Of a DNA stretch of 64,000 bases, positions 16,433-24,379 are shown piece after piece. The translations under genes were made by a program, and so were the position numbers. This DNA is from Fen-1298 sp050015675. Lineage in GTDB: Bacteria; Bacteroidota; Ignavibacteria; UBA10030. The notes under the pieces are model-generated. The model had not been told where the DNA came from, made no database searches, and saw only the letters and a list, made by a program, of their open reading frames with translations. Within the stretch, counting starts at the first letter, position 1. Each line of letters begins with the position of its first letter. Where the stretch lies: contig JBEKAY010000014.1 of the NCBI GenBank assembly GCA_050015675.1, positions 1 to 64,000 of the forward strand, given 5' to 3'.

Positions 16433-17184
16433 TAAAACTGGTAAAGAAAGATTTGAAATTATTCTTCAGTAATAAGCGCGACATGTTGCTGACTTTTGCA
16501 ATACCTATTATAATTAGTACCCTATTTGCCCTTGTTTTTGGTAAAATTGGCAACTCCCACGGAGATGATTCACTAGGGCTGATCCAATCAGTGGCAGGTA
16601 CTGCAATTTTAATGCTTTTGTTTTCAGTTGCAGAGATAGGCGGAAGTCTTTTGGATGAAAAGCAGGAAGGTATGTTAAAGAAATTATTGTGCTCACCGCT
16701 GCGATCTAACCATATCCTCTATGGCAAAATGGTATTTGCAAATATCATTTCCATTGCTCAGCTGTCAATCATGTTTGTTTACGCTAAGCTGGCTTTTGGC
16801 TTGGATATTATGCATCATCTTCCTGCTCTTGTGCTCATGATTTTTGTAACAGCATATGCCTGTTCCAGCTTTGGGATATTTCTTGCATCATTTGCCACAT
16901 CACACCAACAGGTTCAGAAGGTTTCTACGCTCATTGTCCTTATCATGAGTGCCATTGGAGGCAGTATGATCCCTGTATTTATAATGCCGGAATTTATGCA
17001 AAAGATTGCTGTCATTTCGGTTAATTATTGGGGGGTTCAGGGTTTTTATGACATCTTCTGGAGGCTTCTTCCATTGACAGATATTACATTTTTATCAAGA
17101 ATTATTGTTTTAATTGGCATTGGAACTTTTTTGAATTTCATTGCTCTTCAGATGTTCAAGAAAAATATTTTAAAAATTGTTTAA
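16429..17184 (+). CDS. ABC-2 type exporter permease
   Basis: A 251-residue integral membrane protein with six predicted helices: one near the N-terminus (LLTFAIPIIISTLFALVFG), a conserved EIGGSLLDEKQEGMLKKLL cytoplasmic loop typical of ABC2 permeases that contacts the ATPase, then helices through residues 95-245. It partners the ATPase upstream (4-bp overlap). The shortened loop after the first helix (about 25 residues) places it in the compact single-domain class. The stop is followed within 130 bp by a hairpin terminator and the long repeat. Confidence 0.9.
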   Translation: MIKLVKKDLKLFFSNKRDMLLTFAIPIIISTLFALVFGKIGNSHGDDSLGLIQSVAGTAILMLLFSVAEIGGSLLDEKQEGMLKKLLCSPLRSNHILYGKMVFANIISIAQLSIMFVYAKLAFGLDIMHHLPALVLMIFVTAYACSSFGIFLASFATSHQQVQKVSTLIVLIMSAIGGSMIPVFIMPEFMQKIAVISVNYWGVQGFYDIFWRLLPLTDITFLSRIIVLIGIGTFLNFIALQMFKKNILKIV

Positions 17185-17217
17185 ATGGCAAATGTGAACA
17201 TTCTTATTTCTAAAGCA

Positions 17218-17600
17218 GCGGGGGTCCCGCTTGGGAAACAGCGGGATTTCGTTCCGTCAACTTACGTTGTCGGAACTCAAGAGGAAAAGAATATTCCGTG
17301 GCACTCACAAAACACAAAATCCCCATAAAGGGGATTTTGATTTTGTAGCGGGGGAGCGCCACACCACGCAGGGAAAGATTCAGCTTCCTGCTTTTCCGCT
17401 TGAAATAAGCACTTCTAATTGGGAAGAGTCTTCATTTTCATTTAAAAACAAGTCCCGCCATCCTTTTCGGCTTATAGAATTGCCAAATAATAGTATTCAA
17501 TCGTCTGCCGGGATCTCCCTAATTACTGAAATATATTTAGACTGACAATGGAGGACAGATTATGGTTCTCACTATCCTTCATCCAATATTTTGTTATTTT
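17218..17600 (+). repeat. Long dispersed repeat, copy 2
   Basis: Partner of 10735-11180. It opens with GGTCCCGCTTGGGAAACAGCGGGA, then contains TTTTGTAGCGGGGG, ATTGGGAAGAGTC, GAATTGCCAAATAATAGTA and GGAGGACAGATTATG (17548-17564), ending in CTATCCTTCATCCAA. It spans the first codons of the nuclease gene call at 17562. A frame inside it (17231-17545) is not treated as a gene. Confidence 0.7.
17315..17345 (+). terminator. Hairpin terminator after the ABC exporter
   Basis: CAAAATCCCC-ATAAA-GGGGATTTTG is a perfect stem with a 5-nt loop followed by ATTTTG. It lies inside the long repeat, 130 bp after the permease stop, and could end the 11.4-17.2 kb transcript. The stem is symmetric, so it could also act on transcripts from the other strand. 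Confidence 0.6.
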
Positions 17601-17645
17601 TGGTCATTATTATATCTCTTGTTCATTATTGATATTCAATTACCA

Positions 17646-18485
17646 TTGAAAACCTTCATCCATTCAATATCGCTAGTTCTGATAGCAGTATTCATCTTTG
17701 GTTGTCCTTCCAAGCATGAGGTACCAATTACAGTATCTCTCGTATCTACATCAAGGAGTGAGCACCTAGTCATGGGTAATCCAAGTGGTGCGGTCGACAG
17801 TGTTTCATACTCAAATAACTATCTGATGGAAAAGCCTCAATATGTTATCTCGTACAGTAGAGACCGTGGAATCCCGAATTGGGTGGCCTGGCACTTGGAT
17901 AATACCTGGCTTGGCAATGTTCCACGAAAGGATACATTCCGTCCTGACAGCACATTGCCGGAGAATTGGTATCATGTGAGAAAAACAAGCTACAATAGAA
18001 GTGGTTACGCCCGGGGGCATCATTGTCCCTCTGCAGATCGAACGAATACGGTCGAGGATAACTCAGCTACCTTTCTTATGACCAATATGATGCCTCAAGC
18101 AGCAAACAATAATTCCGGACCGTGGGAAAAGCTTGAAAAGTATTGTCGTAATCTCGTCAAGCAAGGTAAAGAATTATACATATATGCCGGAGGATATGGC
18201 TCTCAAGGTACTATCGATTATGGCCATGTTACAGTTCCATTGCATACCTGGAAAGTTATTTTGGTATTAGATAATGGTGATAATGATTTAAGCCGAGTTA
18301 CAACAACAACTCGTCTTATCGGTGTTGATATGCCAAATAGTAATGATCAAATCAGCAGGACAGACGATTGGAAATCCTATAGAATCTGTGTCGATAGCAT
18401 TGAGGCTCGTACCGGTTTTAATTTCTTTTCAAATGTCCCAGATTCTGTTCAAGCAGTAATTGAAAGCGTTATTGATAGTCTCTGA
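17646..18485 (+). CDS. Secreted DNA/RNA non-specific endonuclease (NUC1-type)
   Basis: A beta-beta-alpha metal endonuclease that degrades DNA and RNA. YARGHHCPSADR carries the catalytic His of the family's DRGH-type motif (here ARGH), and TNMMPQAANNNSGPWEKLE supplies the metal-binding Asn region. Choosing TTG 17646 gives MKTFIHSISLVLIAVFIFGC, a lipoprotein signal with Cys20, so the enzyme is surface- or periplasm-anchored. The longer call from ATG 17562 starts inside the dispersed repeat with a good GGAGGAC site, but adds a second hydrophobic stretch that fits poorly. Homologues scavenge nucleic acids or serve as toxins; no immunity gene is recognisable beside it. 279 residues from the chosen start is normal for the family. 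Confidence 0.85.
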   Translation: MKTFIHSISLVLIAVFIFGCPSKHEVPITVSLVSTSRSEHLVMGNPSGAVDSVSYSNNYLMEKPQYVISYSRDRGIPNWVAWHLDNTWLGNVPRKDTFRPDSTLPENWYHVRKTSYNRSGYARGHHCPSADRTNTVEDNSATFLMTNMMPQAANNNSGPWEKLEKYCRNLVKQGKELYIYAGGYGSQGTIDYGHVTVPLHTWKVILVLDNGDNDLSRVTTTTRLIGVDMPNSNDQISRTDDWKSYRICVDSIEARTGFNFFSNVPDSVQAVIESVIDSL

Positions 18486-18571
18486 GAATAAGAGAATTGC
18501 TGACGAATTCAGAAAATGTAGTCTAAGGGAGGTTTGTTTTTAATTTATCCAAACATAGGGAGGGGCTATTT

Positions 18572-19054
18572 ATGAAAATACTTAAATATTTATTTCTTAC
18601 ATCCGCTGCCATTTTCATTTTATTGCAGCTTATCTACTATCCTCAAATGCCGGATAATGTCGCGATTCATTTCAATGCGCGAGGAGAAGTTAACGGCTGG
18701 ATACCTAAAAGTTTAAATCTTATGCTGAGTTATTTAATCATCTTTATTATCACCTTGTCATTCGGTGGTGTACCATATATTCTAAGAAACATTTCACCAG
18801 ATATGATTAATGTTCCAAAGAAAGAATATTGGCTTAGTGGTAACAACAAAGATAAATTGATTTCGATTCTATCGAGTCACATGTATTTCATCGGTTTAGT
18901 GACAAATCTTTTTTTGATCGTTATATTTCATCAATTATATGAATTCAATATTCGAGCTGTTGATAAGGTATCCGTTGTTATTATGATCCCATATGGTGTT
19001 TTTCTTTTGGGTTCGATCGTCCATTTATTTGTTCGATTAAATAAACGTACTTGA
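18572..19054 (+). CDS. DUF1648 membrane protein (SdpI-like N-terminal domain)
   Basis: 160 residues. The conserved DUF1648 motif is plain: YYPQMPDNVAIHFNARGEVNGW just after the first helix, followed by three more predicted helices. In Bacillus, SdpI carries this domain and acts as an immunity and signalling protein against a secreted toxin, but most DUF1648 proteins are uncharacterised, so only membrane location is safe to state. The start has a strong GGGAGGGG site 8 nt upstream. It follows the secreted nuclease by 86 bp; a link between the two is possible but speculative. Confidence 0.82.
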   Translation: MKILKYLFLTSAAIFILLQLIYYPQMPDNVAIHFNARGEVNGWIPKSLNLMLSYLIIFIITLSFGGVPYILRNISPDMINVPKKEYWLSGNNKDKLISILSSHMYFIGLVTNLFLIVIFHQLYEFNIRAVDKVSVVIMIPYGVFLLGSIVHLFVRLNKRT

Positions 19055-19618
19055 GTAAATAATTCCGATTTCATAAACACTATTAGTATGAATTTGATCT
19101 ATTATGGCACTTATTTTAGAGACGTATTGACAAATACCTAAACGTTACTTACCATATTCCCAATGCCGTCTCCCCGACGGCAATAGTTAGCCTCCCTTAG
19201 CCCTGGCGTCTGGTAGTGCGTCAGGGCTATTATTATTCAAAAAAAGCATTTTGATGGATCATCAAATTCCTGCATATATCTCATTAAATAACTCCTCTTC
19301 CTTAAAACAAGAAATTCCTTATTTTAAGGAGTTAACAGACAGAGTTAAAATAAATCACATTATTCCAGGAAACAGGAAATGGAAGATACTGTTAGAATAT
19401 CTCGTCAGAAACTTTACGATCAGGTCTATTCGATAATTTGATTTTGCATATTACATAGCATAAATTGAAACATATTATTAAGATAATAGTAGCTATCAAT
19501 GATAATTTTATAAGCGTTAGAAAGAGTAACAAATAATTCTATTACTTTGCAATATTTTCGTTTTTATAGTTATCACTAAAATTATCTATTAACAAATAAC
19601 TCAAAAAGTGAGGGAATT
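19055..19618. other. Intergenic region with structured repeat; no gene supported
   Basis: Apart from the repeat at 19165-19236 this is AT-rich non-coding sequence. A 61-codon frame (19251-19436) has no ribosome-binding site or recognisable domain. The last 60 bp before the phosphatase contain AAAAAGTGAGGGAATT as ribosome-binding region. The promoter of the 19.6-28.5 kb operon must lie here, but no strong consensus box stands out. Confidence 0.5.
19165..19236. repeat. Structured direct repeat, left copy
   Basis: Two hairpins in tandem: GCCGTC-TCCCC-GACGGC, then AGCCCTG..CAGGGCT enclosing GCGTCTGGTAGTGCGT, followed by ATTATTATT. A second copy lies at 29717-29790. The two differ where the second stem forms G-U instead of G-C, so pairing is preserved. 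This looks like a terminator or mobile palindromic element. Confidence 0.75.
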
Positions 19619-20254
19619 ATGAAGATATATTTTATTAGACATACTGAAGCCGATGATGATAGAAGAGATAGCTTCGGTGGCATTGCAGACGATCCCTTAA
19701 TAGAAAGTGGAGAAATCTATGCAAAAAAAGTTGGTAAAGCGTTGGTTAATAAAAGAATCAATATAATTTATTCGAGTCCGTATATACGCGCCAAGAAAAC
19801 AGCTGAACTTATTAATGAATCTCTAAATATTAAAATCGTTGAGATTTATAATCTTAGGGAAAGAAATTCTTACGGGGTGTTAAGTGGTATAGAAAAAGTA
19901 AAAGCAAAAGAATTATTCCCTTCAATAATGCTTCGCATAGATCAAATGAAAAGAAAGGGATTGAAACCATCGAACTCTATAGAGACTCTTCCTGGCGCTG
20001 AAATATATTTAGATTTGTTACTAAGAGTTAAAGATGCTATTGAACAAATTCTACGAGAGTGCGATAATTTAAAGTTTAACAATATAGTGATCGTGACGCA
20101 TGGTGGGATTGCGTCAGCTTTTTTTAACGATCTTCTTAATATTCCTATAGAGCTTGAAAAGGGTGAAATTATTGTTTTAGAGGGTGATTCATTAAATGAA
20201 TTAAAGATAAATGAGAAAGAAACAAAAGATATCAAGAAAGAGTTGGTTTCATAG
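19619..20254 (+). CDS. Histidine phosphatase family protein (SixA/PGM-like)
   Basis: A 211-residue phosphatase of the histidine acid phosphatase/phosphoglycerate mutase clan. The RHTEADDDRR segment near residue 6 holds the phospho-accepting His, IIYSSPYIRAKKTAELI the second arginine, and VTHGGIASAFFNDLL (about residue 160) the second catalytic His. Substrates in this clan range from phosphohistidine proteins to nucleotides and sugar phosphates; here no substrate can be assigned. As first gene of the likely operon (20372 follows after 117 bp) it may remove a phosphate from an intermediate made by the kinase-like and transferase enzymes downstream. SD is weak (AGTGAGGGAATT). Confidence 0.85.
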   Translation: MKIYFIRHTEADDDRRDSFGGIADDPLIESGEIYAKKVGKALVNKRINIIYSSPYIRAKKTAELINESLNIKIVEIYNLRERNSYGVLSGIEKVKAKELFPSIMLRIDQMKRKGLKPSNSIETLPGAEIYLDLLLRVKDAIEQILRECDNLKFNNIVIVTHGGIASAFFNDLLNIPIELEKGEIIVLEGDSLNELKINEKETKDIKKELVS

Positions 20255-20371
20255 TAATTATTTCAATTTGTTTGAAAAATAAAAGAATTTGGAACTAAAT
20301 TATTATATTTATTTTATAAGAAAACTTTTCCTCTGTCTTCCCTTATTAAGTTTTCCGAAAAAAGAACATTA

Positions 20372-23300
20372 TTGATGAATGGAAACTTGTTTATGAAGCA
20401 TAATGTTAAAACTCAAATCATAAATACTAGAAGAATAAGTAGAAATCAGCAGGTAGATACTCCTTGCATTGTTTTTCTTACTGATTTTTGGGGAAGACAA
20501 AATGGTGGAATCAACTCTTTCAATATTGACCTATGTAAATCCGTAGCAAAAATTGTTCCTCTTCCATACAAGATTATTTGTATTGTCACAGAAGCCGACC
20601 AGAGTGCCATAAATGATGCGCGAAAGGCCGGAGTTCTTCTTATCCCAGTCAATATTAGTAGTCATAAATTAGAAATTGATTATGCAGATAAAGTATTGCG
20701 TGTATTACGGAATAATTCAGTTAATCATGTAGAGTGGTGGATAGGACATGATACAATATCAGGAAAGATAGCACTAAAATTACAAGAATTGCATAAAGAT
20801 GGAAAGTCAAAAGTCTCTATTATCCATCATATGGATTACGAAGCCTATAAAATATTTCAAAATGAAAAATCAGAAGTTGTATTTAAACGACATATAAATC
20901 AAGAACATTTGTTCTCAGGGGCAGATAAAGTATTTGCTGTAGGACCGTATTTAGAAGATTCGGCAAAAGATTTATGTGGCAAAGATGTTACTTGCTTAAT
21001 ACCAGGATTAACAGAAGATGTCAAAGGAAAACCTACTCCAAATGTCTTCAAGGCTATCACTTTTGGAAGATTGGAAAAAAAAGGCGATAAAGTCAAACAA
21101 CCATTGCTTGCGATAAAAGCATTAGGAGTTGCCCATAGGACATATACAAATACAATAGATAATCCTATTCCAATTAAGATGTTGCTTATTGGAGTAGATA
21201 AAAATTCAAAAAGAATAGAAGAATTGCAGAAAATTGGGAGAGAATTTGCTGAACGAGAAATACCAATTATTGCTATTCCTTATTTGAATGATCGAGGGCA
21301 ATTGCTAAATGAACTAAGTAAGTGTAATGTCTGTATGATGTTATCTCTTCATGAAGGTTTTGGGTTGGTCGGTTGGGAATCCATTGCAGCTGAAGTTCCT
21401 GTTATAATATCACGTAATAGTGGCCTGTACAAATTTTTGTATCAATTAGGTGGTATGGCTCTAGGGTGTATTCATCATGTTGATATTACGGGTATTGAGA
21501 GCAAAGATATTAAGAGTGTCTCAGAATCTCTGTTACGAGTCTTTACTAATCCGAGCAAAAGTAAAAATGATATTCAACAACTTAAAAATTTACTATTACA
21601 AAAAGGTTATACTTGGGACGGTACGGCGCAGGTATTTCTTGATTCTCTCGGAATTCCGGTAAAATTAAAAATTAATAAATCTCCCTATAAATTCCTTAGT
21701 TCCTATGAAGAAAGTGATCAATCCATTTTCTTTGGTAGAGGGAAAGAGATCAATGATTTCTGGCATCAAATCCAAGGTAGCAATTTGATGTTACTCTTTG
21801 GGAAATCCGGCGTTGGCAAAACATCGTTTCTCCGCGCTGGAATTATTCCAAAGTTATATGAAGAAAATTTCGAACCAATTTATATCAAATGTAATAATCA
21901 CCCTCTTAGAGCAATTTGGGAAAAATCATATGAACTCGTGCAGAGGTATCACAAAAAAATAGCGACTAAAATTATTTCAGATAATTTAAATAGCGACAGA
22001 CTAATTGATTTTTTGGGTGAACTTAATGCTAAATCAAATAAAACCATTGTAATAATTGTTGATCAATTTGAGGAATTTTTTATCCTTCCTGATGAAAGGA
22101 CGAGGAGAGATTTTATCCAATTTTTGACCAAGCTATCAGAAAATAATGATATTGGAATCAAGATTATCCTATCGTTCCGAGAAGATTTTTTTGTAGAAAT
22201 GCATGATATCGGGAAAAGCATTAATTCCATATTTAATTTTAGGTTTCGATTAAAGGAATTGTCTATTGAAAAAGCTAAAGAGTCGATTCTTGGTCCCCTT
22301 AAATATTCTCATTTATCTATTGAGGAGGGTCTAATAGATACTATTGTAAACAGTCTTTCTAAGAAAAAATTGATTGAACCAACTCAATTACAGATTGTTT
22401 GTTTTACTCTATATAATCGAATGAGCGGAAGTGTAAACGAGATTAGAATTGAGGATTACGAAGATTTAGGTGGTGTTAAGGGTATATTAACTGATTATGT
22501 TGACTATGCTCTTGAACCTTTTGATAGTTCTCAAAATGAAATAGCAAAAGAAATAATGAAGTCGATGGTTTCATCAAGAAATACAAAGGTGCCATTATCT
22601 AGGGCGGAAATCAATGAATTAAAATATTCTTCTAATTGCATAAAATACTCCGAAGTAAATAATATTCTGAACGAATTAGTAGATCGTCGATTAGCAACTA
22701 GAACCGTTGATTCAGGTAATGAAATCTTTGAATTGACTCATGAATATTTGATAAATAGGATAAAAGATTGGATCGATGCTGAACAGTACAAAATAAAAGA
22801 GGCTCAGGATATATTAAGACAAGAAGAAAATAATTGGAAAAATCACAAAACGCTTATGGCGTTAACGATTTTTAGATATGTAAATAATTATAAAGATAAA
22901 CTTATCCTCGATAGTTATAAAAAGGGATTATTATTACGTACGGCGATCGAATATGACCTAGATTTAGATTATTGGGTTAAATTAAACGATGGTAATTTAA
23001 AATGTCTTGAATTTATTTTTGATGCTTTGAATTCAAAAAATAATAACGTGATACGAATTGCCTGTATTATATTGCTTCAGTTTGATCTTGAAATAAAAGA
23101 TGTCAACCGAGTGCTAGATATTATTGAGGAAATTGGCAATCCGAATGTATTGCACAGAATAAGAGAAATTAACCGTACGAATAATAGAATTGGTGAGAGC
23201 CTTATTGTTAGAGTAAAAAATAGAATCGAAAAAAGACAATTAAAGAATATGGTGAAAGTAGAAGGTGGAAAATTCTTAATGGGGAGAGATAAGATAGAAA

Positions 23301-23902
23301 TTGATAAAATAATTGGTCAGGGCGTGCCGTCTAAATGGTTTGTGAATGAATATCCAAAACGAGAATTATTCGTAGGCTCTTTTCTTATCGATAGATATCT
23401 TGTTACAAATCTTGAATATCAGGAATTTAATACAAGCCATATATATCCAGAAGGAGATGAAAAAAAACCAGCAACAAATGTTAGCTGGGTTGATGCAAAA
23501 AAATATGCTGAATGGCTCAATAAGGATTTACCGACTGAAGAAGAATGGGAAAAAGCTGCTCGAGGGATAGATGGAAGATTATTTCCATGGGGAAATAAAT
23601 GGGATCCAAAGAAATGTAACACTAGACTTTCAGGAATTGGTGGAAAAACAGATATTGATAAGTATCCAGATGGTCAAAGTCCTTATGGCTGTTATGATAT
23701 GGCCGGTAATGTGTGGGAGTGGACCAAAACTTTTAAGGAAGATAATGATACGGCCATAGTTAAGGGTGGCTCTTGGAGTAAATTCGGTATTCTGCCTTGG
23801 TGTTCTTATCGTTTCGATTATGAAGTTAGAGAAGGACAACAGAATGTAGGATTTAGGTGTGTTTTACGAATGCCTACCATCACAAAAAGGGAAAAGAAGT
23901 AA
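20372..23902 (+). CDS. Glycosyltransferase-STAND NTPase-FGE domain fusion
   Basis: 1176 residues in three parts. Residues about 25-430 are a GT-B fold group 1 (GT4-like) glycosyltransferase with LSLHEGFGLVGWESIAAEVP, the usual donor-binding E-x7-E region. Residues about 440-800 are a STAND/AP-ATPase module: FFGRGKEINDF, Walker A GKSGVGKTSF (about 476), Walker B IIVDQFEEF (about 561), a sensor arginine in LSFREDFF, and the winged-helix LTHEYLINRI. The last 215 residues are an FGE/SUMF1-like domain: VEGGKFLMGR, TNVSWVDAKKYAEW, LPTEEEWEKAARG, YDMAGNVWEW and VKGGSW. STAND proteins oligomerise when a sensor part meets a trigger and then activate a fused effector, so the GT may be the effector and the FGE-like domain the sensor. 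The FGE catalytic cysteine pair is not apparent. An alternative start is ATG 20393 (MKHNVKTQ). This is the centre of the operon. Confidence 0.9.
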   Translation: MMNGNLFMKHNVKTQIINTRRISRNQQVDTPCIVFLTDFWGRQNGGINSFNIDLCKSVAKIVPLPYKIICIVTEADQSAINDARKAGVLLIPVNISSHKLEIDYADKVLRVLRNNSVNHVEWWIGHDTISGKIALKLQELHKDGKSKVSIIHHMDYEAYKIFQNEKSEVVFKRHINQEHLFSGADKVFAVGPYLEDSAKDLCGKDVTCLIPGLTEDVKGKPTPNVFKAITFGRLEKKGDKVKQPLLAIKALGVAHRTYTNTIDNPIPIKMLLIGVDKNSKRIEELQKIGREFAEREIPIIAIPYLNDRGQLLNELSKCNVCMMLSLHEGFGLVGWESIAAEVPVIISRNSGLYKFLYQLGGMALGCIHHVDITGIESKDIKSVSESLLRVFTNPSKSKNDIQQLKNLLLQKGYTWDGTAQVFLDSLGIPVKLKINKSPYKFLSSYEESDQSIFFGRGKEINDFWHQIQGSNLMLLFGKSGVGKTSFLRAGIIPKLYEENFEPIYIKCNNHPLRAIWEKSYELVQRYHKKIATKIISDNLNSDRLIDFLGELNAKSNKTIVIIVDQFEEFFILPDERTRRDFIQFLTKLSENNDIGIKIILSFREDFFVEMHDIGKSINSIFNFRFRLKELSIEKAKESILGPLKYSHLSIEEGLIDTIVNSLSKKKLIEPTQLQIVCFTLYNRMSGSVNEIRIEDYEDLGGVKGILTDYVDYALEPFDSSQNEIAKEIMKSMVSSRNTKVPLSRAEINELKYSSNCIKYSEVNNILNELVDRRLATRTVDSGNEIFELTHEYLINRIKDWIDAEQYKIKEAQDILRQEENNWKNHKTLMALTIFRYVNNYKDKLILDSYKKGLLLRTAIEYDLDLDYWVKLNDGNLKCLEFIFDALNSKNNNVIRIACIILLQFDLEIKDVNRVLDIIEEIGNPNVLHRIREINRTNNRIGESLIVRVKNRIEKRQLKNMVKVEGGKFLMGRDKIEIDKIIGQGVPSKWFVNEYPKRELFVGSFLIDRYLVTNLEYQEFNTSHIYPEGDEKKPATNVSWVDAKKYAEWLNKDLPTEEEWEKAARGIDGRLFPWGNKWDPKKCNTRLSGIGGKTDIDKYPDGQSPYGCYDMAGNVWEWTKTFKEDNDTAIVKGGSWSKFGILPWCSYRFDYEVREGQQNVGFRCVLRMPTITKREKK

Positions 23903-23915
23903 TTAACAAGTTCAT

Positions 23916-24365
23916 ATGCGTCAAATGACAACGACATCAGCGGGTGGCATAATCCTGCGACATGAATCAGATATATATTATGTGGTAGTAGTAGAATTAG
24001 TAAACAATGTTGAGAAGAAATGGGCGCCAATCCTGCGTCAACTTCCTAAGGGACGATGTGAAAAAGGTGAAACGTTTGAAGAAACCGCTTTGAGAGAAGT
24101 ATTTGAGGAAACTGGCTATAAAACAAAAATTATTTCAAAAGCCGGAGAAGCAAAATGGTCTTATTATAGAGAAGATGTTTTTTGGGAGGAAACTGTGCAT
24201 TATTTTTTTATGACCCCACTTTCACTTTCAGCTGAACAGCATGATCGAGAATTTGACTATGTCCAATGGATGCCTATAGAAGAGGTTTGCGAAAAGTTAT
24301 CTTATCCAGAAGAACGCCAATTGATAAATCACATCTTTAACCATAACTCACACAAATTTGTTTAG
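23916..24365 (+). CDS. NUDIX hydrolase
   Basis: 149 residues with a perfect NUDIX box G-x5-E-x7-REV-x-EE-x-GY (GRCEKGETFEETALREVFEE and TGY). These enzymes cleave nucleoside diphosphates linked to another moiety (X). The start could be ATG 23916 or the internal ATG 23925 (MTTTSAGGIIL), which matches the usual start of the domain better. It follows the STAND gene by 13 bp and precedes the kinase-like gene by about 12 bp, so it is firmly in the operon. A CDP-linked or sugar-nucleotide substrate would fit with the cytidylyltransferase downstream, but that is inference. Confidence 0.9.
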   Translation: MRQMTTTSAGGIILRHESDIYYVVVVELVNNVEKKWAPILRQLPKGRCEKGETFEETALREVFEETGYKTKIISKAGEAKWSYYREDVFWEETVHYFFMTPLSLSAEQHDREFDYVQWMPIEEVCEKLSYPEERQLINHIFNHNSHKFV

Positions 24366-24379
24366 GTTTAGGAGTTGTG

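Noticed and set aside
17231..17545. 104-residue plus-strand frame
   Set aside because: It lies wholly inside the long dispersed repeat, has no ribosome-binding site and no domain.
19251..19436. 61-residue frame between the repeat and the phosphatase
   Set aside because: No SD, no recognisable motif, and low-complexity AT-rich context.
20372..23902. Active formylglycine-generating enzyme in the C-terminal domain
   Set aside because: The paired cysteines expected for catalysis are not seen; a binding role is more likely.
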